From contig NZ_CP112866.1 of assembly GCF_026410085.1 (NCBI RefSeq), positions 5,455,001 to 5,519,000 of the forward strand: 64,000 nucleotides of DNA, written 5' to 3'. The notes beneath the pieces were generated by a model, which was not told the origin of the DNA, searched no databases, and worked only from the letters and a program-made list of their open reading frames with translations. This DNA comes from Pseudomonas quebecensis. Its GTDB lineage: Bacteria > Pseudomonadota > Gammaproteobacteria > Pseudomonadales > Pseudomonadaceae. A program made the translations under genes and the position numbers. The first letter of the stretch is position 1, and the number at the start of each line of letters is the position of its first letter. Shown piece by piece: positions 36,540-45,048 of this stretch.

Positions 36540-36560
36540 CCCCGCCCGGTAAGGGCGGGG
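36540..36560. terminator. GC hairpin in the radC convergent gap
   Basis: A perfect 8-bp GC-only stem (CCCCGCCC with GGGCGGGG, loop GGTAA) fills most of the 28-nt gap between two convergent genes. No T-tract follows on either strand, so it is only a weak intrinsic terminator or a block to 3' exonucleases. Confidence 0.5.
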
Positions 36561-36567
36561 CACAGGC

Positions 36568-38160
36568 TCAAGGCTTGACGCTGACCTTGGAGAAGTCCTG
36601 GCGCCCGAACGGGCTGACCTGATACCCCTCGACGCCTTTGCGCGTCAGGGCGAAGGCGGTGGGGTGCGCCAGCGGCAACCAGAGCGCCTGTTGCTGGATC
36701 TGGGCCTGGGCCTGTTGATACAGCTTGCTGCGCACGCCTTGTTCGCTGGTGGTCTTGCCAGCATTGATCAGCTTGTCCAGGGTCGGGTCGCAATAGCGTG
36801 CGAAGTTGGTGCCGGACTTCACCGCTGCGCAGGAAAACTGCGGGGTCAGGAAATTGTCCGGATCGCCGTTGTCGCCGGCCCAGCCCATGAACAGCAGGTC
36901 GTGCTCGCCGGCCTTGGCGCGGCGGATCAACTCGCCCCATTCGATGACACGGATCTCGGCCTGGATGCCGACCTTGGCCAGATCGGCCTGCAGCAATTGC
37001 GCGCCCAGGTTGGGGTTTGGGTTCAGCAGACTGCCGGTAGGGCGCGTCCAGATCGTGGTTTTGAAGCCATCCTTGAGGCCGGCGCGGTCCAGCAACGTCT
37101 TGGCTTTGGCGAGGTCTTGTGGATAGCCCGGCAACTCCTTGGCAAAACTCCAGGTGTTCGGCGGGTAAGGCCCGTTGGCGGCTTCGGCGGTGCCTTCGAA
37201 CACGGCTTTGAGGTAACTGCCCTTGTCGAATGCCAGGTTGATGGCCTGGCGCACTTCGGGTTTGTCCAGCGGTGGATGCTGGCTGTTGATGGCCACAAAG
37301 GCGGTCATGAACGCGGCGGTTTTCTCGATTTTGAGGGCGGCATCCTTTTCGGCTTGCGCCACATCCAGAGGCTTGGGCGACAGGGCGATCTGGCATTCGT
37401 CGCGGTGCAACTTCTGCAGTCGCACATTGGCGTCCGGAGTGATCGCGAAGATCAAGTTATCCACAGCCGGTTTGCCGGCGAAATAATCCGGGTTGGCTTT
37501 GTAGCGCACTACGGCGTCTTTCTGAAACCGCACGAAAACGAACGGGCCGGTGCCGACAGGGTGGCTATTGAGCTTTTCCGGCGTTCCGGCCTTGAGCAGT
37601 TTGTCGGCGTACTCCGCCGGGTAGATCGAGGCGAAGCCCATGCTCAAGGCCGCAAGGAACGTGGAGTCGGCGTGGTCCAAGGTGAAGCGCACGGTGAGTG
37701 GGTCCAGAGCATCGATCTTCTTGACCAGAGCGGGCAATTGAAGCGATTGGGCATGGGGGAAACCGCTCTGGGCGATCTTATGCCAAGGGTTGGCCGGGTC
37801 GAGCATGCGCTCGAAGCTGAAGCGTACGTCTTCGGCCGTCAGCGTCCGGCTCGGTGTGAAATACTCGGTGCGGTGGAATTTCACATCGGGATGCAGCTTG
37901 AAGGTATAGGTCAGGCCGTCGGGCGAGACTTCCCAGCTGTCGGCCAGGCTTGGCACGAGCTTGCCGCTGGCGGCGTCGTAGTCGACCAGACGGTTCATCA
38001 GCACGTCGGCCGAGGCGTTGGTGGTGGTCAGCGAGTTGTACTGCACCACATCGAACCCTTCGGGGCTGGCCTCGGTGCAGACGCTCAGATTACTGGCGGC
38101 AGAGGCCAGCGGCGCAATAAAGAGAGGGGCAAGCAAGAGCGGCAGGGCTGCGAGGCGCAT
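36568..38160 (-). CDS. ABC-type peptide-binding periplasmic protein (DppA/OppA family), orphan
   Basis: The 530-residue periplasmic protein belongs to family 5 solute-binding proteins and has a signal peptide (MRLAALPLLLAPLFIAPLASA, cleaved near residue 21). Family marks include LADSWEVSPDGLTYTFKLHPDVKFH, NPVGTGPFVFVRF-like SHPVGTGPF, and GWAGDNGDPDNFL. A Cys pair (FSCAA, ARYCDP) is typical of DppA. No permease or ATPase genes are beside it, so it must share a transporter from elsewhere. The ligand may be a di/tripeptide or haem, as for DppA, but this cannot be fixed. ATG 38160 has AAGGAAA at the right distance. Confidence 0.85.
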   Translation of the reverse strand: MRLAALPLLLAPLFIAPLASAASNLSVCTEASPEGFDVVQYNSLTTTNASADVLMNRLVDYDAASGKLVPSLADSWEVSPDGLTYTFKLHPDVKFHRTEYFTPSRTLTAEDVRFSFERMLDPANPWHKIAQSGFPHAQSLQLPALVKKIDALDPLTVRFTLDHADSTFLAALSMGFASIYPAEYADKLLKAGTPEKLNSHPVGTGPFVFVRFQKDAVVRYKANPDYFAGKPAVDNLIFAITPDANVRLQKLHRDECQIALSPKPLDVAQAEKDAALKIEKTAAFMTAFVAINSQHPPLDKPEVRQAINLAFDKGSYLKAVFEGTAEAANGPYPPNTWSFAKELPGYPQDLAKAKTLLDRAGLKDGFKTTIWTRPTGSLLNPNPNLGAQLLQADLAKVGIQAEIRVIEWGELIRRAKAGEHDLLFMGWAGDNGDPDNFLTPQFSCAAVKSGTNFARYCDPTLDKLINAGKTTSEQGVRSKLYQQAQAQIQQQALWLPLAHPTAFALTRKGVEGYQVSPFGRQDFSKVSVKP

Positions 38161-38441
38161 ATTCGGTTTCCTTTGCAGATCGTAGGCCCATCTGCGAGTG
38201 CAGTCTGGAAAAGTCCTACCGTAGAGGTCTGATTGATAAATGACTAGCCCATTTTTGCCTGTGCTTTTGCGGCAAATGCTGTTTTGATGGCGCCTCGGTT
38301 CGTTTCGCCGTGCGCTCGGCACCGTGCATGAGGGCATAAACTGATTCTGTGCGACGAGCGGTCAGCGGTAAGGGCGGCCCCTCCTGGCAGCGGTTCGGGC
38401 GCCAGTGGCGTTGAATTAAGCTGGGAAAAATACACGGGCTG
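38161..38441. other. Intergenic stretch upstream of the peptide-binding protein
   Basis: No gene is seen here. It is relatively A+T-rich around 38225-38290 (on the minus strand, upstream of the binding-protein gene), where its promoter should be, but no clean -35/-10 pair was found. The rest leads into the rpmB promoter. Open frames in this stretch are short and lack ribosome sites. Confidence 0.5.
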
Positions 38442-38470
38442 TTGTTGCGCCTGGGTCTTTCTGGTATAAA
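38442..38470 (+). promoter_or_regulatory. Sigma-70 promoter of rpmB-rpmG
   Basis: TTGTTG (38442-38447), a 17-nt spacer, then TATAAA (38465-38470). Transcription would start near 38477 and leave a leader of about 140 nt before rpmB. The leader can fold into GC-rich hairpins, one from CCAACCC/GGGTTGG at about 38577-38593, and may be a site of autoregulation. Confidence 0.7.
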
Positions 38471-38618
38471 GCAGCGCTCTTTTCTAGGGGCCCGGTTCCT
38501 TCGCTTGTAGGTGTAGCCGGTAAGACCCTAAAGAAACGCGGCGCCTGGCGCCAAATGACTGAGAGATTAAGCGGCCAACCCATGCCGGGTTGGGCATGTG
38601 GTTTTAGAGGGCTGAGGC

Positions 38619-38852
38619 ATGTCGAGAGTCTGTCAAGTTACCGGTAAGGGTCCGGTGACTGGGAATAACATTTCCCACGCAAATAACAAAACCCGTCGTC
38701 GTTTCCTGCCGAACCTGCAGCATCACCGCTTCTGGGTTGAAGAAGAGAAACGTTTCGTGCGTCTGCGCGTATCCGCCAAAGGCATGCGTATCATCGACAA
38801 GCGTGGCATCACTGCCGTGCTGGCCGACATCCGCCGCGCTGGCAAGGTTTAA
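38619..38852 (+). CDS. rpmB: 50S ribosomal protein L28
   Basis: The 77-residue basic protein starts [29 protein letters not shown], the family signature. It has a single Cys and no zinc-ribbon pair, so it is the zinc-free form. It is paired with rpmG 11 nt downstream, with AAGGAG between them. Confidence 0.98.
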   Translation: MSRVCQVTGKGPVTGNNISHANNKTRRRFLPNLQHHRFWVEEEKRFVRLRVSAKGMRIIDKRGITAVLADIRRAGKV

Positions 38853-38863
38853 GGAGCTATATC

Positions 38864-39019
38864 ATGCGTGAATTGATTCGAATGATCTCTAGCGCCGGTA
38901 CTGGTCACTTCTACACTACCGACAAGAACAAGCGTACTACCCCGGACAAGCTCGAAAAGAAAATGTTCGACCCGCGCGTTCGCAAGCACGTGATCTACAA
39001 AGAAGGCAAAATCAAGTAA
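38864..39019 (+). CDS. rpmG: 50S ribosomal protein L33
   Basis: A 51-residue ribosomal protein ([19 protein letters not shown] ... VIYKEGKIK). It has no cysteines, so it is the zinc-independent form of L33. AAGGAG lies 6 nt before the ATG. Confidence 0.98.
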   Translation: MRELIRMISSAGTGHFYTTDKNKRTTPDKLEKKMFDPRVRKHVIYKEGKIK

Positions 39020-39037
39020 TTGATTTGCTTCCTTGTG

Positions 39038-39073
39038 AAAAAAAGCCCGTATCTCACGATACGGGCTTTTTTT
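39038..39073 (+). terminator. Rho-independent terminator of rpmB-rpmG
   Basis: A perfect 15-bp inverted repeat (39038-39052 with 39059-39073) with core AGCCCGTAT, loop CTCACG, and a long T-run. The A-run on the left lets it serve the convergent cupin gene too. Confidence 0.93.
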
Positions 39074-39090
39074 TGCGTCCGATTTACTGA

Positions 39091-39453
39091 TCAGGCTTTC
39101 TGTTCGAATACCACATAGATCTTGCGGCAAGGTTCGAGCACTTCCCAGGTTCCGCTGAATCCGGCGGGGATCACGAAACGGTCACCGGCGCGCAAGGTCT
39201 TGGCGTTGCCTTCGCCATCGCGCAGCACCGACACACCCTGCACGATTTCGCAGTACTCATGTTCGGTGTAATTAACCGCCCATTGCCCCACTTCACCTTC
39301 CCAGACGCCCGCATTCATCTGGCCGCAGGGGCTGTTGTAATGGTTGTAGACGGTCTGCTCGGGATCGCCCTTGAGGATTTTTTCTGCGGCAGGGCGGTAG
39401 CGGTCTGGGGCGGTGTTGGCCTGGCTGAAGTCGACGATGTCCTGGATGCTCAT
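39091..39453 (-). CDS. Cupin-domain protein
   Basis: The 120-residue single-domain cupin resembles the DUF861/EutQ-like group: NAGVWEGEVGQWAVNYTEHEYCEIVQGVSVL, then LRAGDRFVIPAGFSGTWEVLEP. Of the usual metal ligands, Glu and His residues occur in TEHEYCEI, but the second motif lacks the His. The role is unknown. It lies between the ribosomal gene terminator and kauB, on the opposite strand to kauB, 230 nt away. Confidence 0.8.
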   Translation of the reverse strand: MSIQDIVDFSQANTAPDRYRPAAEKILKGDPEQTVYNHYNSPCGQMNAGVWEGEVGQWAVNYTEHEYCEIVQGVSVLRDGEGNAKTLRAGDRFVIPAGFSGTWEVLEPCRKIYVVFEQKA

Positions 39454-39683
39454 ATGCGTGTCCCGTCTGGCCTGCGGTTGGAGAGCCCAAAGTCTATGTT
39501 TATTAAAATGAACATCGCAAGGGCGTTTGCCGCCGTTATGTCAAATATATTGAAACATCCCTGGCCGCTGGTTTAGGGTGGCAGCTGCCTTTGAGCCGAG
39601 CAGTTGGCTGGCGGGCAAGAATTCTTTGAGGCTGCCGGGCGACATCACCTGGCCCTCGTATTCAATAAGAGGAGGACACTCGC

Positions 39684-41177
39684 ATGACCACCCTGACCCG
39701 TGCCGACTGGGAACAACGCGCCAAGGATCTGAAGATCGAAGGCCGCGCCTATATCAATGGCGAGTACACCACCGCCGTTTCCGGCAGTACCTTCGAGTGC
39801 ATCAGCCCGGTGGACGGCCGCCTGCTGACCACCGTTGCCAGCTGTGACGCCGACGATGCCCAGCGCGCCGTGGAAAACGCCCGCGCCACCTTCAATTCCG
39901 GTGTGTGGTCGCGCCTGGCACCGGCTAAACGCAAAGCCACCATGATCCGTTTCGCCGCGTTGCTCAAAGCCAACGCCGAAGAGCTGGCGCTGCTCGAAAC
40001 CCTGGACATGGGCAAGCCCATCAGCGATTCCCTGGACATCGACGTGCCCGGTGCCGCCAACGCCTTGAGCTGGAGCGGGGAAGCCATCGACAAGATTTAC
40101 GACGAAGTGGCGGCCACGCCTCATGACCAGCTGGGTCTGGTGACCCGTGAGCCGGTCGGCGTGGTGGGCGCCATCGTGCCGTGGAACTTCCCGTTGATGA
40201 TGGCCTGCTGGAAACTCGGTCCGGCGCTGTCCACCGGTAACTCGGTGATCCTCAAACCGTCCGAAAAATCTCCGCTGACCGCCATCCGCATCGCGGCCCT
40301 GGCCGTTGAAGCCGGTATCCCGAAAGGCGTGTTCAACGTTCTGCCAGGCTACGGTCACACTGTGGGTAACGCCTTGGCGTTGCACATGGATGTCGACACG
40401 CTGGTGTTCACGGGCTCCACCAAGATTGCCAAGCAACTGTTGATTCGTTCCGGCGAATCGAACATGAAGCGCGTATGGCTGGAAGCGGGCGGCAAGAGCC
40501 CGAACATCGTGTTTGCCGACGCTCCGGATCTGCAGGCCGCCGCCGAGTCGGCCGCCAGTGCCATCGCCTTCAACCAGGGTGAAGTGTGCACCGCCGGCTC
40601 GCGCCTGCTGGTGGAGCGTTCGATCAAGGACACCTTCCTGCCCCTGGTGATCGAGGCCCTCAAAGGCTGGAAGCCCGGCAACCCGCTGGACCCGGCGACC
40701 AACGTCGGTGCCCTGGTGGACACCCAGCAGATGAACACGGTGCTGTCCTACATCGAGGCGGGCCACGCCGACGGCGCCAAGCTGGTGGCGGGCGGCAAGC
40801 GCACCCTGGAAGAGACCGGCGGTACCTACGTCGAGCCGACGATTTTCGACGGTGTGACCAATGCGATGAGAATCGCCCAGGAAGAAATCTTCGGTCCAGT
40901 GCTGTCGGTGATCACCTTCGACAACGCCGACGAAGCGATCAAGATCGCCAACGACACCCAATACGGCCTGGCCGCGGCGGTGTGGACTGCGGACATCTCC
41001 AAGGCGCACCTGACCGCCAAGGCGCTGCGCGCGGGTAGCGTGTGGGTCAACCAGTACGACGGCGGCGACATGACCGCGCCGTTCGGTGGCTTTAAGCAAT
41101 CGGGTAACGGTCGCGACAAGTCGCTGCATGCGTTCGATAAGTACACCGAGCTGAAGGCCACCTGGATCAAGCTCTAA
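39684..41177 (+). CDS. kauB: Gamma-glutamyl/4-guanidino-aminobutyraldehyde dehydrogenase KauB
   Basis: KauB oxidises omega-aminoaldehydes in polyamine, arginine-transaminase and agmatine breakdown. At 497 residues it agrees closely, from memory, with P. aeruginosa KauB over the whole length. It has VVGAIVPWNFPLMMACWK, the catalytic Glu in LEAGGKSPNIV, and the active Cys in FNQGEVCTAGSR. AGGAGG precedes the ATG by 8 nt. PauR and a PauB-like oxidase elsewhere in the window belong to the same polyamine pathway, and PauR would be the likely repressor. Confidence 0.94.
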   Translation: MTTLTRADWEQRAKDLKIEGRAYINGEYTTAVSGSTFECISPVDGRLLTTVASCDADDAQRAVENARATFNSGVWSRLAPAKRKATMIRFAALLKANAEELALLETLDMGKPISDSLDIDVPGAANALSWSGEAIDKIYDEVAATPHDQLGLVTREPVGVVGAIVPWNFPLMMACWKLGPALSTGNSVILKPSEKSPLTAIRIAALAVEAGIPKGVFNVLPGYGHTVGNALALHMDVDTLVFTGSTKIAKQLLIRSGESNMKRVWLEAGGKSPNIVFADAPDLQAAAESAASAIAFNQGEVCTAGSRLLVERSIKDTFLPLVIEALKGWKPGNPLDPATNVGALVDTQQMNTVLSYIEAGHADGAKLVAGGKRTLEETGGTYVEPTIFDGVTNAMRIAQEEIFGPVLSVITFDNADEAIKIANDTQYGLAAAVWTADISKAHLTAKALRAGSVWVNQYDGGDMTAPFGGFKQSGNGRDKSLHAFDKYTELKATWIKL

Positions 41178-41195
41178 GCACCCCTGCAGGCCAAA

Positions 41196-41284
41196 TGTGG
41201 GAGCGGGCTTGCCCGCGAATGCGGTATGACAGTCGCCGTTGTCGCGTCTGATACAGCGCATTCGCGAGCAAGCCCGCTCCCACA
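41196..41284. repeat. REP doublet (REPIN), GCGGGC type
   Basis: Inverted 28-nt arms at 41196-41223 and 41257-41284, one mismatch, core GTGGGAGCGGGCTTGCCCGC, with a 33-nt spacer. It lies directly after kauB and 42 nt before the MFS gene. It belongs to a different REP subclass from the copies at 15.2 and 59.1 kb. Confidence 0.93.
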
Positions 41285-41325
41285 CTGTTTTGTACGAACC
41301 CGTAGATATCCACAGGAGCGTGGCA

Positions 41326-42471
41326 ATGCGTTGGGCGACTTACTTTGCCGTCCTGGCTTCGGTACTCAGCGTGGGCCTGGCGCTGGGCGTCAGCATGCCG
41401 CTGGTGTCCTTGCGCCTGGAAGGCTGGGGCTATGGCAGCTTCGCCATTGGCGTAATGGCGGCGATGCCAGCATTTGGTGTACTGCTCGGCGCCAAACTCT
41501 CCAGTCGCCTGGCGGCGTGGCTGGGCACCGCCAACCTGATGCGCCTGTGCCTGTGGGCCGGTGCGGTGTCCATCGGGTTGCTGGCGATCCTGCCCAGTTA
41601 CCCGGTGTGGCTGGTGCTGCGCTTGATGATCGGCGTGATCCTGACCATCGTGTTTGTCCTCGGCGAAAGCTGGATCAATCAATTGGTGGTCGAGCAGTGG
41701 CGTGGACGGCTGGTGGCGTTGTACGGCTGCAGCTATGCGTTGAGCCAGTTGTCGGGGCCTTTGTTACTGGGCGTGATCGGCACCGGGCATGACTACGGCT
41801 TTTGGGTCGGCGTGGGGCTTCTGATGGTTGCGCCGCTGCTGTTGCTGGGGCGCTCCGGCGCGCCCACGGCCGAAGCGTTCAGCGTCACCTTTGTCGACCT
41901 GTGGCGTTTTTGCCGCAGCCTGCCGGCGATTGCGTGGGCGGTGGCGCTGTTTGCTGCGTTCGAAGCAATGATCCTGACGCTGCTGCCGGTGTATTGCCTG
42001 CAGCAGGGGTTCACCGCTGAAACTGCCCTGGCGATGGTCAGCGCCGTTGTCGTTGGCGATGCGCTGCTGCAGTTGCCCATCGGCGCGCTGGCCGATTACC
42101 TGCCGCGCCGAACATTGTTTCTGGGCTGTGCGCTGCTGTTACTGGTGTCGAGCCTGGCAATTCCTGCGTTGATGCACACGCTGTTGATCTGGCCGGTGTG
42201 GGTGCTGTTCGGCGCCAGTGCCGGCGGATTGTTCACGCTGTCGTTGATTCTGATCGGCGAGCGCTATCGCGATGATGCGCTGGTGCGGGCCAATGCCCAT
42301 ATCGCGCAGCTGTGGGGTATCGGGTGTCTGATTGGGCCGCTGGTGGCCGGCGCCGGCAGCCAGTGGATCAGCGGACACGCGCTGCCGTTGCTGATGGCGG
42401 CCGGGGCAGTGGGGCTGGTGCTGCTGTTACTGCGCCAAGGCGCTTTCGGCGCCACACAACCGTGTTCTTAA
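41326..42471 (+). CDS. MFS transporter (YcaD-like)
   Basis: An inner-membrane transporter of 381 residues with about 12 hydrophobic segments in two halves. It resembles the YcaD-type MFS group (SMPLVSLRLEGWGYGSFAIGVM; FVLGESWINQLV; GALADYLPRRTLF). The substrate is unknown. The start was set at ATG 41326, with ACAGGAG upstream. A longer frame runs into the REPIN. The stop codon overlaps that of the convergent phospholipase gene by 4 nt. Confidence 0.85.
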   Translation: MRWATYFAVLASVLSVGLALGVSMPLVSLRLEGWGYGSFAIGVMAAMPAFGVLLGAKLSSRLAAWLGTANLMRLCLWAGAVSIGLLAILPSYPVWLVLRLMIGVILTIVFVLGESWINQLVVEQWRGRLVALYGCSYALSQLSGPLLLGVIGTGHDYGFWVGVGLLMVAPLLLLGRSGAPTAEAFSVTFVDLWRFCRSLPAIAWAVALFAAFEAMILTLLPVYCLQQGFTAETALAMVSAVVVGDALLQLPIGALADYLPRRTLFLGCALLLLVSSLAIPALMHTLLIWPVWVLFGASAGGLFTLSLILIGERYRDDALVRANAHIAQLWGIGCLIGPLVAGAGSQWISGHALPLLMAAGAVGLVLLLLRQGAFGATQPCS

Positions 42472-44039
42472 AGCATGCGCTCCAGGCCCACTGAGGTGGC
42501 GAACCATGCGTTGAAACGCCGCCACCAACTGCCTGGCTCGCGCGTCAGGGTGTGCAGTTGGCCGTTATCCTCGGTTACCCACACCACCTGGCCGTCTTGC
42601 AGTTTCGCCTCATAACTGAGTGCTGGCGCCATGCCCTGCAGCGCCAGGTTACGCACGTGCTCGGCCAGTTCGGGGCTGTCCACCAGCACGCCGACTTCGG
42701 TGTTCCACAGCACCGACCGTGGGTCGAAGTTGAACGAGCCGATAAACGATTTTTCGCGATCAAAGATCATCGCCTTGCTGTGCAGGCTCGAATCCGAACC
42801 GCGGAACGTGCCGCGCCGGAACAGGTGCGGTCCGCTGCCGGCGCTGGGGTCGCCGGGTTGACGGCGCAATTCGTACAGCTTTACGCCGTGTTCGAGCAAC
42901 GCTTTGCGGTAGGGCGCGTAGCCGCCGTGTACGGCCGGCACGTCGGTGGCTTCCAGGGAGTTGGTCAACAGGCGCACCGAAACCCCGGCGTCGGCGCGTC
43001 CAGTCAGGTACACCAGGCCGGGCTGGCCTGGCACAAAATACGCTGAGATCATCACCAGTTCGCGGTTGACTCGTTCCAGCTCCGGCGCCAGTTGGGTGGT
43101 CAGCAGCAGTTGCGGGTCCGGGTCCGCCTTGGCCAGCACCTTGCTCGGTGCGTCCCACAGCGCCTGGTTCCAGGCCCAGATCAGTTCGCGGCGCCAGATG
43201 TCCATGCGTGGCTGAGTCTTGTAGGTGCGCAAGCGGTTGTACAGCGCGTGGTTCTGCTGGCGTGATTCGGCGAGCGACGCCTCCAGGCGCACGCGTGCGA
43301 CGGCCAGGTCGCCTTTTGACGGCGGGTTGGAAACGAAGTCGTCGATGGGCTTGCTCAGGGCGCTGTTCCAGTACTGATCGAAGCTGTGCCCCAGTTGCTC
43401 GGCCACCGGCCCCACGCTGAGCATGTCGATGTCGGTGAAATTCAGATTGGGCTCGGCGTCGAAATACTCATCGCCCAGATTGCGCCCGCCGACAATCGCC
43501 ACGCTGTTGTCCGCCAGCCACAATTTGTTGTGCATGCGTCGGTGTTGCAGCGACAGGTTGAACAGGCGCCCCATGGCCCGCGTGGCCCCCGTGCTCCGTC
43601 CCAGATGCAGCGGGTTGAACAGGCGAATCTCGATCTTGGGGTGGGCGGCGAGGGTGGCGATGATCTGGTCGAGGCCGTCGCTGGTGGTGTCGTCCAGCAG
43701 GATGCGTACGCGCACGCCACGGTCGGCGGCCTTGAGCAGCTCGTCCACCAGCATGCGAGTGCTGATGCCGTCGTGCACGATGTAGTACTGCAGGTCGAGG
43801 CTGGTCTGGGCGTTGCGGATCAGTTCGGCGCGGGCCATGAACGCTTCGCTGCTGTTGGGCAGCAGGCGAAAACCCGAACGGCCCTGGTAAGGCGCGGCCT
43901 GGGCCTGGATCGAACGGCCGAACGAAGACGCCGTCGCGGGCAGGGCGTCGCTGGGGATGCGCGGGGCATGCACCGTTGCGCAGCCAGCCAAGGCCAGGGC
44001 GAGTACCAATGTGAACAGCTGGGCAGGTCGCAATCTCAA
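42468..44039 (-). CDS. Phospholipase D-superfamily lipoprotein (cardiolipin synthase-like)
   Basis: The 523-residue protein has a lipoprotein signal with lipobox LAGC (about Cys19) and two complete HKD motifs: MHNKLWLADN (first half) and LHSKAMIFDREKSFIGSFNFDPRS (second half). It is most like the ClsC/YmdC group, which makes cardiolipin from PE and PG. The lipid anchor would place it in the periplasm or outer membrane. The start codon is TTG at 44039 with a weak ribosome site, so the N-terminus is uncertain, but the lipobox fits. It faces away from the fimbrial operon across a 237-nt gap. Confidence 0.85.
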   Translation of the reverse strand: MRLRPAQLFTLVLALALAGCATVHAPRIPSDALPATASSFGRSIQAQAAPYQGRSGFRLLPNSSEAFMARAELIRNAQTSLDLQYYIVHDGISTRMLVDELLKAADRGVRVRILLDDTTSDGLDQIIATLAAHPKIEIRLFNPLHLGRSTGATRAMGRLFNLSLQHRRMHNKLWLADNSVAIVGGRNLGDEYFDAEPNLNFTDIDMLSVGPVAEQLGHSFDQYWNSALSKPIDDFVSNPPSKGDLAVARVRLEASLAESRQQNHALYNRLRTYKTQPRMDIWRRELIWAWNQALWDAPSKVLAKADPDPQLLLTTQLAPELERVNRELVMISAYFVPGQPGLVYLTGRADAGVSVRLLTNSLEATDVPAVHGGYAPYRKALLEHGVKLYELRRQPGDPSAGSGPHLFRRGTFRGSDSSLHSKAMIFDREKSFIGSFNFDPRSVLWNTEVGVLVDSPELAEHVRNLALQGMAPALSYEAKLQDGQVVWVTEDNGQLHTLTREPGSWWRRFNAWFATSVGLERML

Positions 44040-44276
44040 GGGGATGTGTCTCGCTGAGGGGGCGCGGCGTTGGACAACACGCTTTGCGAAATGTCATGGG
44101 CGTTGATTGGAACGCGCAGGCTGGCCAGGCAGCACACCTGCCTTTGATTTGGAGACATTCCCTACAGATCAGCGCGGGGCGCTGCCCGGATTATTTCGAC
44201 GTCGCCGATGCCCCGCGGCGCATCTGTGCCTACGGGGTGCGGCGCGTCCGACTAATCCAATCAAGAAAAAACCAAC

Positions 44277-44927
44277 ATGAAAAAACAACCTATCTTGACC
44301 GCCCTCATCATCGCGATGGCGCCGCTTGCGGCCAATGCCGCCAGTGTCGACCTGACCGTCAGCGGTACGGTCGTGCCCACCTCCTGCGTACCGTCCTTTG
44401 CGGGCGGCTCCCATGTGAACCTGGGCCAGGTCGAAGCTTCCCGTTTGAACCAGGAGCGCCAGACCGATCTGCCGCCGCGCGATATCAACCTGATCATTGC
44501 CTGCGACGCCCCGGCGCCGGTGGAAATTGCCGTCGTGGATAACCGCGCGGAAACCAAGGCCCCCGGCATGCTCTTCAAAAACAACCCGAGCGTGGGCCTG
44601 TATTACGGCCTGGGCAGTGTCCAGGGCGTGCCGATCGGCGGGTTTGGTCTGTCGGTGGGGCAGCCCACCACCGACGGCACGGCCCAGACGTTCCTGGTGC
44701 GTACGCCGGAAAACCCGGTATGGCGCGTGCCGACCAGCGGCCTGGTATCCAATTCGCCGACGTCCTACTCCTGGGGTGAGAGTGCGGCCTCGGGCCCGGT
44801 TGCAGCCCGTTTGCACGCATTTCCGATGCAGGTGCTGCCAGCGATTCGCCGTGCGTCGGCGCTGCCGGAGACCACTGATTCGTACGAGCTCTCCGGGTCC
44901 GTCACGTTCAACGTTTTCTACCTCTGA
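44277..44927 (+). CDS. DUF1120-family fimbrial subunit
   Basis: A secreted subunit of 216 residues with a signal peptide (MKKQPILTALIIAMAPLAANA, cleaved near 21). The mature start ASVDLTVSGTVVPTSC looks like a pilin donor strand (alternating hydrophobic residues) ahead of the first Cys. A second Cys (IIACDAP) would close the usual disulfide. The C-terminus FNVFYL carries the penultimate Tyr seen in pilins. DUF1120 is shared with E. coli GltF/YhcF of the gltF-yhcA-yhcD locus. It heads the chaperone-usher operon. No Shine-Dalgarno is seen: the leader is CAAGAAAAAACCAAC. Confidence 0.8.
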   Translation: MKKQPILTALIIAMAPLAANAASVDLTVSGTVVPTSCVPSFAGGSHVNLGQVEASRLNQERQTDLPPRDINLIIACDAPAPVEIAVVDNRAETKAPGMLFKNNPSVGLYYGLGSVQGVPIGGFGLSVGQPTTDGTAQTFLVRTPENPVWRVPTSGLVSNSPTSYSWGESAASGPVAARLHAFPMQVLPAIRRASALPETTDSYELSGSVTFNVFYL

Positions 44928-44996
44928 GGCAGTGCGCGCCAGGCATGACGGGGCGCTGACCCGTTCGGCCTGAATACGCGACTCAGCCAAACGAAA

Positions 44997-45034
44997 CACG
45001 TCGGGCGGCATGGCTGTTACGCCGCCTTGACGTG
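44997..45034 (+). promoter_or_regulatory. Hairpin between the first subunit gene and the chaperone gene
   Basis: An inverted repeat in the 121-nt gap: CACGTC-G-GGCGGC pairs with GCCGCC-TT-GACGTG around an 11-nt loop. No T-tract follows, so it is not a classic terminator. In fimbrial operons such a structure often protects the upstream subunit mRNA or reduces read-through to the assembly genes. Confidence 0.55.
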
Positions 45035-45048
45035 CCCTGGAGCACTGC

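Noticed and set aside
42468..44039. Phospholipase D gene as a T6SS effector of the Tle5 type
   Set aside because: It has a lipoprotein signal, no adjacent immunity gene or vgrG, and lies 28 kb from the T6SS cluster.
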